A stretch of 64,000 bases of DNA. It comes from Branchiostoma floridae (Eukaryota; Chordata; Leptocardii; Amphioxiformes; Branchiostomatidae). The stretch covers positions 26,229,689-26,293,688 of the forward strand of contig NC_049982.1 in NCBI RefSeq assembly GCF_000003815.2, written 5' to 3'. Positions 49,162-59,496 of the stretch are shown piece by piece. Numbering within the stretch: the stretch's first letter is position 1; the number at the start of each line of letters is the position of its first letter. The notes beneath the pieces were generated by a model. The model saw nothing but the letters and a program-made list of their open reading frames with translations, searched no databases and had not been told where the DNA came from. The translations under genes were made by a program, and so were the position numbers.

Positions 49162-51996
49162 GTGTGTGTGTGTGTGTGTCATATCATTTGCTACGATAAC
49201 TTTCTGAAGAAGGATTTCTGTAGAATATCGATATGGGATATGGAAAGATGTAGGCTCATATGAGGTCTCCTTGGACATTTGTAATGAGAAAGGGCTACAA
49301 AAAACCATTGGTAGATACGTCGATGTAGGTTAGACATACAGGTACCGTTGATAAGATACGCCAAAAAAAGTGTCATTCACGAAAACTAGTGGATGCTAGT
49401 TGAAACGTCTGACCGTTTCCAAAACCATATCTGGTTGCTTGAGTAACTACTTTTTGGCGTATCATTGGTAGATGATAGGAATTTCACACTTGTGACATAT
49501 GATGTAGAAGTGAGCGAGTCATATAACATGAAAGTATTATTTTCATAGTTACTACTGATATTGCTTGGTGAAGGTATGGGATCGTTGAACGCTTGTCCTA
49601 TTTTCTTTATCAGCTTTCAGACATCAGACACTCAGGGGCCACCGTCGCCATGGCAATTTTTACAATATCACCCTTGTTGAATTGATTCTACACACAGTTA
49701 CCACCCATGCATGATACTAGTATTGCTTGGCGAAAATATGGCGTCATTAATTTGCTTTAATGACAATCACTTTTTAGATCCCCTCTACTTCATACTTTGT
49801 ACTATGATTGGCCCTAATAGACCGAGCTGTCTCTTGTTAGAAACCCCGCGCCGTCATTATAAATTCCCATTGACTTTTTATGTTATTATCTGAAGCCTGT
49901 GGCAGTATATACGTACACCATGCAGGGAAGATTATATGGCATATGGCTCAATTCTTTATAAGCGTGTTGCGTGCGCAGGCCGGTAGTAATTACCGGCCCT
50001 GCCTCTGGAACTGAGGCCCTGAGTTCCATATTTCTGCTGTGTCGCTCACCACTGACATGCACGCGAAAGGATACAATAATTATTGTAGTCTTAAGAGGAG
50101 TAATAGGAATCTTAAACATGTGACATTTGTAGCTCATAAATAGAGGAAATACTACTAGTGAATACCTGAGGAAATTGGTAAATACCAAACCATTCAAATA
50201 AATGATAAGAATTTGCTATATTGTGGTGAATAACGGGAAATTCATACATGCGGCGTATTTTGTATATGTGACATATTTATCTTAGGCTGAGGTTTACCGT
50301 TAACACCATAAATGCATATGCATGCAGATCACGAAATGTTTTCCGATCCTTTAATCAGTTCTAGAGGAAAATACGTTATCGGCAAAACGGAAATTTTCAT
50401 ATTAAATGGCCCCCGCATTCCCATGTTGTAATTCTGAAACCTAACGAATTTCTGTCGCCAATTGCTTTTTGCAGTACCATCATGGCTTACTAGTCGGCGC
50501 TTTTGTAACGCTGAGTTGCAGAAACCATTAAAACCATAAACTTCGCAAATAGTGATCAACAGTTAACGGTTACATATGGTGTTCATTTCAACAAATAATG
50601 TGACCCACTTACAATTTTTCTCCGAGTTGAATTTAACTAAAATGAACATCTCCGTATTCACTAGCGAAATCTCATTTCAAAAATGCGCCTTGTGGAGCCT
50701 GGTAGAGGCTAAGAATTCCATACGGACCTCATACGGACTTGAATGTGTACGCACATGTGAACCCTTTGGAGCCTGGTAGAGGATAAGAATTCCATACGGA
50801 CCTCATACGGACTTGAATGTGTACGCACGCACATGTAAACCCAAATTTTCTGTTCGCTCTTACAGGCTGTGTGCACCACCTGTCGGGACAACACCCCGCT
50901 TCTCCTCTTCAAGTTCTTCTTCTGGATCGGTTACCTGAACAGCGCCGCCAACCCCATCATCTACACCGTCTTCAACAGGGACTTCCGTCGGGCCTTCAAG
51001 AGGTGGGTACAGTTGCAACATGTTCCGACGAATACAGTAAATGTATTTAAGTACGCGGGGATTTAATTTCGCGGTAGCGGGGAAAAGAACTTTTCGTGGT
51101 GGTTTTAAGTTTGCGGTAGCACCATGCACTGTAGTCTCTTACTGCCATGGAAAAATGTTCGCGGTGGTTTTAAGTTCGCTGTGAATTGGCCAGCGCGAAG
51201 GTTTCTGCATTTACTATCTCCGACGACGCTAAACTACTGTTGATGTCGATATTATGCGGCAACTCCGTCCAGTCTACTTAAGTCAATTGTAGAGCCATGT
51301 CAGGTACTCAACATTACGTCATCTACAAAACGCTTTTAGTTACAGGCTAGAGAATGCAATTACTTCTTCAGTGGCTTCAACAAATTACTAATGTTTCGGT
51401 TCATTGTCTCAGATTAGGTCTTTATCGTTTATCGTATCGGACCGGGTACAGAAAATTCAGGGCCGGTTCAGGTCCAGAGGATCAGGGCCAGGTCCGGACC
51501 CAAACCTGGACCTGATTCAGTATGTGAAAACATGTGAATGGACGACAATAAAAACAATGTAGCCACAAAGAAATCTGTTTTGTGGAGTATTCGACTTTTG
51601 TAGTATTAGAATCCTACAAGGCCCTTGTACAATTGGCAGTAAAACTTGCATGGTAGAAATGACTATAGACTCTTCTCTACTTCGCTCTTGTTATTTTCTT
51701 CAACAGGTAAGCCCTAAAACGAGTGAATTCCTCATCATATAATCTGTTCATTTTCCAATAGGTCCAACATCCGGTATACCGAATTTTTTCAGGTCCGTTT
51801 TTTTCCGGACCGGTCCAATAAGAAAAAAAATGGTTGTGTACCGGTACCCATCCCTAGTCATGTTTACCAGTATAAAAAGCTCAAGTCGGTGACTAGCGGT
51901 GAAGTATGATTAATGTGTGCCTTCTTTGCCCACAGGTTGCTGTGTCGACGCCGAGCGATGGGCCAGAAAAACGAAACTACGGGCACCACCGGGTGA
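38738..51996 (+). CDS. Alpha-2-adrenergic-type biogenic amine GPCR, nine exons
   Basis: Exons: 38738-38932, 41440-41718, 44993-45213, 46096-46198, 46774-46800, 48404-48526, 48777-49016, 50866-51002, 51936-51996. All phases agree; 461 residues. Class A landmarks: GN in TM1; Asp113 (3.32), the amine contact; disulphide cysteines 106 and 182; TM5 serines 194, 195 and 198, as in catechol or phenolamine receptors; CWLP in TM6 (385-388); NPIIY in TM7 (425-429); palmitoylation-type cysteine in LLCRRR. ECL2 reads TCDIN and TM6-TM7 read RERRFTILL and [12 protein letters not shown], closest to alpha-2 adrenergic receptors, which usually couple Gi/o. An octopamine or tyramine ligand is possible. Odd points: the DRY motif is DRL (130-132), and the gene has eight introns whereas vertebrate ADRA2 genes are intronless. 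ICL3 is about 150 residues and is encoded by five exons. N-glycosylation sites NAS and NTT lie near the N-terminus. Confidence 0.9.
40080..40395 (-). repeat. Two inverted copies of the CTGCTGCAGTACC repeat family in GPCR intron 1
   Basis: GAAGCTGTGGATGGATCGTC (40111) and GAAGCCGTGGATGGATCTTC (40269) begin two adjacent similar blocks, each followed by GTAGGT and CTTCCTACGG words. They read as the reverse complement of the family at 35395-35600. Confidence 0.55.
40590..40690 (-). repeat. Hammerhead-motif repeat, copy 2
   Basis: On the minus strand: GTGTCA, ATGACGA (40657-40663), a spacer with AGGACACTGGATGGTAATCT, then GAAACGTC (40629-40636) and TGACCGTTTCC. The same order occurs at 49355-49463. 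It lies in GPCR intron 1. Confidence 0.65.
42215..42275 (-). repeat. Hammerhead-like motif, divergent family
   Basis: On the minus strand: GTGTCA, CCGAAGA (42252-42258), then a perfect 5-bp stem GAGTG/CACTC with an 8-nt loop (42233-42250), then GAAACGTC (42225-42232). The flanks differ from the other copies. Confidence 0.55.
43012..43245. mobile_element. Intronic MITE of the GGAATTCTAGGTA family
   Basis: AATAAGCTCTTTCACAAAGA on the left is mirrored by TCTGTGAAAGGGCTTATTTG on the right. GACAGGAATTCTAGGTAG is mirrored by TTACCTAGAATTCCTGTGG. It lies in GPCR intron 2 and belongs to the same family as 11508-11755. Confidence 0.7.
43618..43810. repeat. TG-rich microsatellite
   Basis: An interrupted (TG)n tract of about 190 bp in GPCR intron 2. 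The overlapping cysteine/valine-rich ORFs on both strands are products of the repeat. Confidence 0.9.
44585..44960. repeat. (TGAT)n/(TGGA)n tract with decayed copies of the exon 3 start
   Basis: The tract contains runs of TGATTGATTGAT and TGGATGGATGG and lies just before GPCR exon 3 (acceptor at 44991-44992). Embedded at 44855-44898 is a diverged copy of the exon 3 acceptor and first 40 or so bases, and a weaker one at about 44742-44768. Confidence 0.75.
45234..45486. mobile_element. 253-bp MITE with about 65-bp TIRs, in GPCR intron 3
   Basis: GGGACATCCAACAGCGAAAC on the left is mirrored by GTTTCGCTGTCTGATGTCCC on the right, and pairing continues through TTTCTCAACCGTCAC. It starts only 20 bp after exon 3. 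Confidence 0.85.
46841..46950. repeat. 19-bp minisatellite after the GPCR microexon
   Basis: Five to six tandem copies of GTCGTTGCCATTTGAAACG with point differences start 40 bp downstream of the microexon donor. Confidence 0.85.
48079..48327. mobile_element. 249-bp inverted-repeat element upstream of GPCR exon 6
   Basis: CCTCCTTCACCGGCCTCTCT on the left pairs with AGAGGCCGGTGAAGGAGG on the right, continuing through GGCGGAAGATGT. An inner hairpin uses TGCCGGGAAAGGAATATATG and its complement. The exon 6 acceptor is 76 bp to the right. Confidence 0.8.
49055..49180. repeat. (TG)n/(TTTG)n microsatellite
   Basis: A long TG/TTTG tract starts about 40 bp downstream of GPCR exon 7. Overlapping ORFs are repeat artefacts. 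Confidence 0.92.
49355..49463 (+). repeat. Hammerhead-motif repeat, copy 3, closed by a terminal stem
   Basis: The 109-nt unit opens GATACGCCAAAAA and closes TTTTTGGCGTATC, which pair. Inside are TGTCA, TTCACGA (49376-49382), a perfect 6-bp stem AACTAG/CTAGTT with loop TGGATG (49384-49401), then GAAACGTC (49402-49409) and TGACC. It lies in GPCR intron 7. Confidence 0.7.
50694..50841 (+). repeat. 74-bp tandem duplication before GPCR exon 8
   Basis: GGAGCCTGGTAGAGGCTAAG at 50694 restarts at 50768 with a single-base change. The two units share TTCCATACGGACCTCATACG and differ by a few bases near their ends. The exon 8 acceptor lies 24 bp beyond the second unit. Confidence 0.9.
51039..51217. mobile_element. 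MITE of the TTCGCGGTGGTTTTAAG family, in GPCR intron 8
   Basis: The left end CAGTAAATGTATTTAAGTACG and the right end AAGGTTTCTGCATTTAC share GTAAATG as inverted termini. GTTCGCGGTGGTTTTAAGTT words sit inside. Other copies: 4640-4760, 5120-5250, 22080-22160, 24826-24960 and 59560-59720. Confidence 0.7.
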
Positions 51997-52132
51997 AGAC
52001 TAATAGTCGAAAACCAACGCTCTGCCGTGACGTCCACTGTCACCATGCGATCCTGTCAGCCGCTGTCTGGAACATATAAACAGAACGCACAATTGGACTT
52101 TGCAGCGACAATCCCAATTGATCTTGTACCCG
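51997..52132. other. Start of receptor 3' UTR
   Basis: Sequence directly after the receptor stop codon, before the minisatellite. Nothing else is recognised. A possible polyadenylation signal AATAAA is at 53499-53504, which would put the minisatellite inside the 3' UTR. Confidence 0.4.
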
Positions 52133-52545
52133 ATTCCATTGGTTGAACTACTAATTGCCAGTCTCTTATTGGTTGGAACACTAATTGCCATTTTTTCATT
52201 GGTTGAACTTGTAATCGCCATTATCTCATTGATTGAACTGCTGTCACACTCTCATTGGTTGAACCGCTAATTGCCACTCTCTCATTGGTTGAACTGCTAA
52301 TTTACATCTTCTCATTGGTTGAACTGCTAATTTACATCTTCTCATTGGTTGAACTGCTAATTTACATCTTCTCATTGGTGGAACCGCTAATTGCCACTCT
52401 CTCATTGGTTGAACTGCTAATTTACATCTTCTCATTGGTTGAACTGCTAATTTACATCTTCTCATTGGTTGAACTGCTAATTTACATCTTCTCATTGGTT
52501 GAACCGCTAATTGATCTTCTCTCATTGGTTGAACTTCTAGTTTTG
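52133..52545. repeat. 30-bp minisatellite with 120-bp higher-order pattern
   Basis: About 13-14 tandem copies built on CTCATTGGTTGAACTGCTAA. The central block alternates one B unit (AACCGCTAATTGCCACTCT) with three A units (AACTGCTAATTTACATCTT), twice over, giving a 120-bp higher-order period. Every unit carries ATTGG, an inverted CCAAT box. Because 30 is a multiple of three, long artefactual ORFs appear on both strands. Confidence 0.93.
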
Positions 52546-55500
52546 ATGGACAGCCAGGATCGGTCTTATAGACCAACAAAACACCAACTTCAGCCACCAA
52601 ACAGAAACAAGTGCGCATCCTCCACAATCTTTTGGGGGTAATCTATAGATTTTGTAAATCGATGTAATATCATAATGTAAACGAATTTGTGACTTGATGA
52701 GCACAAATATAACGTTATTTTTATGGATGGATTATTAGGGGAAAAAGCTATATAAAGGAAGTGATATTTTAAGGAAAGGAAAAGAAAAGTCATCTTCAGA
52801 ATGAAGGTTTTTACCTCCTCGCACAATCGCACAAGCGTAAGGCCATTTTGGTTTGATTGTATCGATGACATCCTCTGGGAACCCTTTAAACCGATGCGAG
52901 CGTACAAAAAAGGGTTGAAGAAAAAACGTTGCTTCATCATGAAATCTATAAAGTCATCACGAAAATAGAAGAAATGACCAATCACTCGGAATATGGAATA
53001 CAGAGCAGTAGATTCATTTTTTTCACATTGTCTTCTTTGACCTTGGAATTGGTTTTGGTAATCTAAAATTGACATCAGTATCCGTTTTCCAATATTCGAA
53101 AACTTTCTTTTTGCGAAAGTTTATTCGCGGGTAGATTCCATCTATGTAATCAAATCAACACGGCCTAATTTGTATATTAACTGTATTTTGATTATTGTTC
53201 ACAAAGTGCCAAACTTTTAAGAGACAAAAACTGGAGTAGAAATATACGAGAACTTATTGGTAACGTTTCAATGTTATTTATTGTATTGTCGTTTGTCTTC
53301 AAGTGCCAATGACGTTACAGGGAACACGTATATATAGCTTAAACCACAGCTCTCGAAAAACGTTTTTTTGAACAGCGAATAGTGTATAGCCAAATTTAAA
53401 TACATAAAATTGCAACTTTCATAATGTTTGTTTCTCTGATTATCAGAAATGTTACTATGACGTCATGGGCAGAGATAAACAAGTTGTTTACCTGTAGGAA
53501 TAAAGAACTAGAATAGTATTTCTAATGTTTGATACGTTCAATAACACCAGAAGGATGTATATTTTGTGCAAGCGTCTTTGTCCATTGAATAATACAATTA
53601 CTATATATTCTAAAAATGTTGTACAGTATTTTGTATCATTAGTACTTTAAACTTGAAGTCTGTCTTAAGACTATAAAGCAGAATGATATAGTTCGGAAAT
53701 TAAGAGTACATTGTAATAACAGATGATTGTACATGTACATTTTGTATTTGAAATAGATGAATTGTGGCACAGTGATTCATTGTTTGTGTTATTTCTAACT
53801 CTGTATATTATTGCATATATCAATATAAATCAACCATAAATTCATACTTGTGTGTGCCTTTCTTTCAAAGGATATGAAGAGCACACCTTCACTATGTGCA
53901 AAATATACACATGTAACTTCAAAAATAACCCAAAAACAACGCCTACTGGGAAGTAGCCTCTTCCATTGACCTTTTGACCTGGACCACCATGTCTGACTAG
54001 TTTTGCCACCTCTGAATACTACTTCCTACCACTCCAAGTCTGGCCTTTTCCATCATTTTCTCACTGAACTGACAAATAACCACACACCAACACAAGCACT
54101 CCAAACACAAAGGTACCAAAAGCATGTTTGAATATATCATTACTGGTATTCTAAATCATCTACAAAAGTAAAAACAAATTTGCATCAATTAGTCAGTTTT
54201 CAGCCAAAACAACAAAAGGAGAAAGAAGAAAAGAGAAATCTGAGAGAAAAAACAATTTGACAACAACTTTGTCTTTTTCTTTTCCACTTTATTTATCATA
54301 TCATATTTCAGATATTCCATATACTAATGACATGGTTTCCATCTGTGTCTACAATCTATACTAAACATAACATTCTGGCCCATGTTAATGTTATAATTTA
54401 ATTTGTAATACTACTAGCCATAATAACTGCACAGAAAATTCAGAATCTCAGATCTTCCTTGTTACTTAATCGATTGTATAGTGTTATATACCTTGAGAAA
54501 GTGAGTTTTAGTAGAATTTCACCTCACCTCACCAGTCCACTTTACAATGTTATTATATTTGGATTGATCTTACATTCAAAGGTTGAACACTAGAGCTGAT
54601 TGTGCGTGTAAAAAAAGTACAACAAAATTGCTAAAATCCACGAAATCGTCTTCCGGGAGGGACGTAAAACGGGTGTCCCGTGCTCGAGGAAGTGCCTCGA
54701 CTACGTTAAATAGCCTCATTACTCAACACATTGGGTACCGACTGGCTGGCAAAATACACCAGATATTATTATTATCATTATTATTATTAAAATAACCCTG
54801 CCAACACAGAATCTGATTGTCATTGCTAATCAATAATGTATGAAGTGACAGGACACAGCTGGTCACCATATATATGAAATGTGTTTGAGGTAAAAACAGA
54901 GCAGCAACTTGCTTTCAAATGTTATCTTTCTAGTTTAAAGCCATTGGTAAAAAAAAGTAAGACATGCTAGATCAAATTCAAGTTTCCTAGCTTTTCACAC
55001 GTGGACTAACTTCATAGTATAGTACCTTTATTTGTGTCCTGACTGCTTGATAAAAGCATTCTCATTGGATAGACTTTTATCATTCGCTAAATTGATGATG
55101 GAGCTATTTTTCTCTATTCAGATACTTTTGAAATATTTTGTTACTTTTGTTAGTTTTCTTAATGTTCCTTGATAATATTCATATCTATATATCAACCTAA
55201 TTAGATAGGACTTACCTTAGATGTTTGCAGAACCACATTCAAACACATACATTTATATATACATGTAAATCAAACACACATACATGCACTAAGATATAAT
55301 TTTATATATACATTTATATATATAATCTTAAATATATTCTTGCAATAGTTCGAAATCTCATTTGTTGAATAACAATTCCCATATCATAAACAACATATCT
55401 TTTCTCACATTATTTTCTCTATAGCTACATAACATCACATAGCCTGCCTGAGCAACATCACCAGGCTGCTAGGAGGCGCTGTGTGTCTGATATTGCTGGT

Positions 55501-56075
55501 GTTAGGGTTTGTACTCACATTTGTACCTCCTATAGAGGAAGGAACAAATTGTATTGACTTATATATTAAGTGAGGCTAATTTCTGTCTCCTATTTTGAAA
55601 TGGCCATAAATTAATCGGAAAGAAAGTCAGGACATCATGAGACATAAAGCTATTGAGAAGTAATTATGACTTGTAGATCTTTGTGAAATTTGATCCTCCA
55701 CTCCTTCCAAGAGTGTTTAACGGAGTAGCCAGGGTTCTAGCTGGTGCATTTTAGCGTAGCGGGTCACTACACTAAAATTTGCAATCACTACGCTAATTTT
55801 CAACTAGTGTGGTGGTACTTTGCTATCATTTACCTGTTGCAAATGTCTAATCAAATATGAATGTGATGTTTCAGTGTTACATGTGATGTTAACAGAGTTA
55901 CAGCAAGTCCTCTCACAGGTACCCTTATCATGCCAACATCTTACTCTAAATCAAAATCTCACCAAGGAAGGGCCAAGATCTCCTTCTACACCATGCCCCT
56001 AATTCAATTGCTTGTTTGCTACCTAGCCATTACCATTACGCTAAAATAAAATCCTGGCTAGAACCCTGGTAGCCC
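52546..56075. other. Spacer between convergent GPCR and FADS6 genes
   Basis: No coding exon is supported. It should hold the 3' UTRs of both genes. A SINE body fragment lies at 54645-54775. The minus-strand ORF at 52590-53075 is AT-rich without a domain. Confidence 0.5.
54645..54775 (+). repeat. tRNA-SINE body fragment
   Basis: Contains GGGACGTAAAACGGGTGTCC and CGAGGAAGTGCCTCGACTACG, matching the body of the SINE at 31005-31372, followed by TTATTATTAT-rich sequence. Confidence 0.7.
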
Positions 56076-59000
56076 TCACTGCAGGCCGACGAAGTGTGTG
56101 ATGGGAGGAAGCTTGACCATCCACTCCTCGTACTTCTCCACAAACAGCCTGAGCCTGCCCATGTAGGTGTCCTCGTTATAGGGCAGTCCGTGGGCCGTCA
56201 GGTACTCACGCACTACAGGACGCACCTGGGAAAACATGCAGAACTGACATCAATCTTTGATTCAAGTTAATGACCACAAAACACAGAAATTCGTGATGCA
56301 CTCAGGCTATAACCCATTCATATCATAAGAGGGTATGCATGGGGGATCCCTAATTCTAGGAGAGTCGTCAATGCTTAAAGCAGTCCCTAAATTGACTTCT
56401 ATCTTCTCGCAAAGGTTTTTTTTTATAATTGGTTCATATTGAATTCTTCCATTGCATATTCATAGGGTATGGCAAAATGTAGTCTGACAGCAAATGCTGA
56501 TACAGCTGAATGTCATCTGACATCACGATAGGAATGATTTGTCAATAATTCTTAAAGATGAATTCGGAATAACAAATAACGTGCCATGCAGAATTTGAGC
56601 AATCAATAATGTGCTTCATGAATAATTCACTGACAAGGCTCAATGTTGAATTCCTCTTGGCGAGTTACAATTGACATTGGATTAGAACAGCTTATTACAC
56701 TTCACAGAAAAAGGCATGCAGACCCTTACACTGCAACACTTTCAATAGTATATCAGGCAAAAAGTGCAACCTTGACACCACAGTATGGCCTCTCCTTTTG
56801 CCTCATTTGGCAAACAATAAACTATCTGCCATCAAGACAACAGCATGTCTAGGACAAAAGATACAAAAAACGGATATTCTGCTGCAGTACCAAGGTTGGC
56901 CATAAAGGAGCCCCAAATCAATTTTGAAGTTCGTACTCACAACATCTTGCCACATACCACATATCATCATAATTCCTCTAAAGGTTCTTTAATATCTATT
57001 GCTTTGGATACACACATGCACAAACACACACGCACAAAGTCAAACACACATGCACACACACACACATACACACACACACACACACATACATACACATAGA
57101 CACAGGCAACCAGACACACACACATGCACAGACAGACATATGCACAGACACAGACACAGACACAAAGACAGACACACTCACACAGACACGCACGCATACA
57201 CGCACGCAGTGTGGCACACATACACACGCATAGATAAATAGCCTTAATTGTAAATAAGCTTAGACCTTCATTTTTCCCTAGGATGTAACACTACGACAGG
57301 TTACCTTGAAGCACATGTTGTCGGAGAGTGATGGGAAGAGATGGTGTTCCACATGACAGCTGATGAGGGAGTGGCCGAACACCCAGTCTAACACCACGTT
57401 CCTGCTCAGGTTCAGCACACCTGTCGACATCAGCTGGATTCTCTTCGGTCGAGTCTCCTGAAATGGAAACCAGTAAGATTTTTCATCCAGGACCCGTTCC
57501 TCGACCAAAATAGGCTTGCTTCTACAAAAAAAATTTAACCCCATCCACCCAAAAGGTCTGAACTTGATATTGATGATTTCTGTAAACTTTTAATAATAAA
57601 TGGGCTCCAAAACAATGAGTGAGATATAGGTGGAGACGATTGGGCCGATGACATAGAATGTCATTTGTCACACAAGTTTTTGATAATATTCAGTCACACC
57701 TGCTGTAAATGTGACTTACATATTGAATATACATGATGCAGAAAGACAGACAAGCAATCAGACATTCACAGACTCTGAGGTACTGTAATACAATCATGAA
57801 AATAAATTTTGGTTGTCCTGTCCAGTGTAACAAACCTATAACCCCCCCAAAACACTACCTTGTTTATACAATTGCACTTACTGTTTCAGGCAAAATGTTA
57901 TGATATAGCTTCACAGTGCTCTACCCGTGAGAACCCACCTGTGAGTACATGGGCAGCCCGATGTGTTGGAAGATGTTGTACGTACCTGTGAGTACGTGGG
58001 CAGCCCGATGTGTTGGAAGATGTTGTACGTACCTGAGAGTACATGGGCAGCCCGATGTGTTGGAAGATGTTGACGTGGATGTAAGGCAGGCCGAAGATGG
58101 CGCGGGAGGCCAGCATGAAGGCGGCGGCGCCCAGCGCACTGAAGCCCGAGAATTGAACCAGCAGGAAATGGTTGATGTACAGTCCCGTAGCTATACAGGC
58201 AGGAGAAGAGAAAGTCTTTAAAAGTTTGCATTGATTTTATTTCATGGCAATAAAACTAAAGCATATTTAAATCACAGTATAACTAAAGAGAGTTCCACGG
58301 CATCATAACTTTGACGACTGATGATAACTTAAATGGTTGGTTATAAATTATTATTATGCAAATAAGGTCCTCATTTGCATAAATTTTATTTTTGCCAGCC
58401 AGAAGTTGTCCAAAGTATGCTTGTCTTCTGTAAATAAAGAAGGCTATTCTAACATTTCCTGATCAATTATGCAAATGACTCCTTATTTACATAATCCATG
58501 TTCAATGTTGTTCACCTTCACATCATCTACCTGACTATGGAAGTATTGTATTTTCTCATCATTGAGAACATGAGATACCAAAACCTTAAGTTCTGTTGCA
58601 GTACCATGGATAGCCCCTAGGCAGCCCAAAATCTAATCACGTCTTAATTTTGCCAAAACCAACCAATACATCCACAACCTCTCAACACAGACACACGCAA
58701 ACACGAATATATAAACAATTCATTCTTGCCGAAGATAGTGTCACATACTTATAAAGGAAATGCGCAAAGTTACAAACTCTTTTCACAGAGGTACGAGATC
58801 TTCAAACTTTTTGTTCTGAAAAAGGAAGACGTTTGATTAAAAACAGGTCAACCATAAACACCATGACTCACCTATTGTTATGATGCATGATAACATAGCT
58901 GACCACTGACCCCACAGCAGCTGGACACTGACCAGTGGGGTGAAGACCGGGACGAGCAGAGGCGCACAGAACATGTACACGTACTTAGGGAGGAAAGCTG

Positions 59001-59496
59001 CACGGAACGAGCTGGAATCCCCCAGCCCGATAACGTTAGTATGGGGATGGTGGACCTTGATATGGACGTCATACCCTCCCTTGGAAGTGAACGCCCCCGC
59101 CAACTCGCTCAGGAACCAGACCGCAAAGTTGTTAGCCGTACGGGACTCCGCTAAGGCGCCGTGTACGGCAAGGTGGGCGCCCTTGTTCGCCAGGATCCAG
59201 TGGCCGGCACCGCAAGCCAACAGCGCCGATGCGAAGAGGAGAGGGTGCCGGTAGCCGGCGAGGTGTATGCCGAGGAACGCGAGCCCCAATCCGGCGGCGA
59301 GGATGCACCAGTCCACCCCGTACCGATCCCACCACGAGCTCCTGCTCACGATTTGTTGCACTTTTTCGCCGAGTTCCACTAAAGAGGCGGTGTTTGGGCC
59401 CTTGGAGCCCGACACAGGTCTCCATCTGAGCTCGGCGCGACCAGTTTCGGTAGTAGTCACGTAACTGTGGGTTACTGTGGCACTGCGAGTCGCCAT
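56076..59496 (-). CDS. FADS6: Fatty acid desaturase 6 (FADS6), four exons
   Basis: Reverse-strand exons: 58872-59496, 58033-58190, 57305-57457, 56076-56225; phases 1, 0, 0; 361 residues, close to vertebrate FADS6. Three histidine boxes of a membrane di-iron desaturase are intact: HLAVH (108-112), HIKVHH (145-150) and HVEHH (296-300). Hydrophobic stretches suit several membrane spans (about 63-80, 86-100, 172-190, 198-215). The C-terminus reads GLPYNEDTYMGRL and LPPITHFVGLQ, which I recognise from FADS6. The substrate of FADS6 is not settled, so only desaturation in the endoplasmic reticulum membrane is inferred. The start was set at MATRSATV because AAGATGGCG is the strongest context; an in-frame ATG exists 36 bases upstream. 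No cytochrome b5 domain is present. The 3' end of exon 2 is tandemly triplicated. It is divergent from LMAN2. Confidence 0.9.
56845..57235 (+). repeat. CTGCTGCAGTACC repeat with long CA tail, in FADS6 intron 3
   Basis: Begins GTCTAGGACAAAAGATAC and CTGCTGCAGTACCAAGG, and passes into an interrupted (CA)n tract from about 57008 to 57230. Cysteine/histidine-rich ORFs on either strand are artefacts. Confidence 0.8.
57937..58077. repeat. 47-bp tandem triplication across the FADS6 exon 2 donor
   Basis: Three units of exactly 47 bp start at 57937, 57984 and 58031, differing at a few bases. The rightmost unit contains the exon end and its donor (TCTCAG|GTACGT on the minus strand). The other two repeat the same exon tail and donor inside the intron. 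Confidence 0.93.

Noticed and set aside
52244-52641. Overlapping 127-128-residue ORFs on both strands
   Set aside because: They translate a 30-bp minisatellite whose period is a multiple of three, so open frames are automatic.
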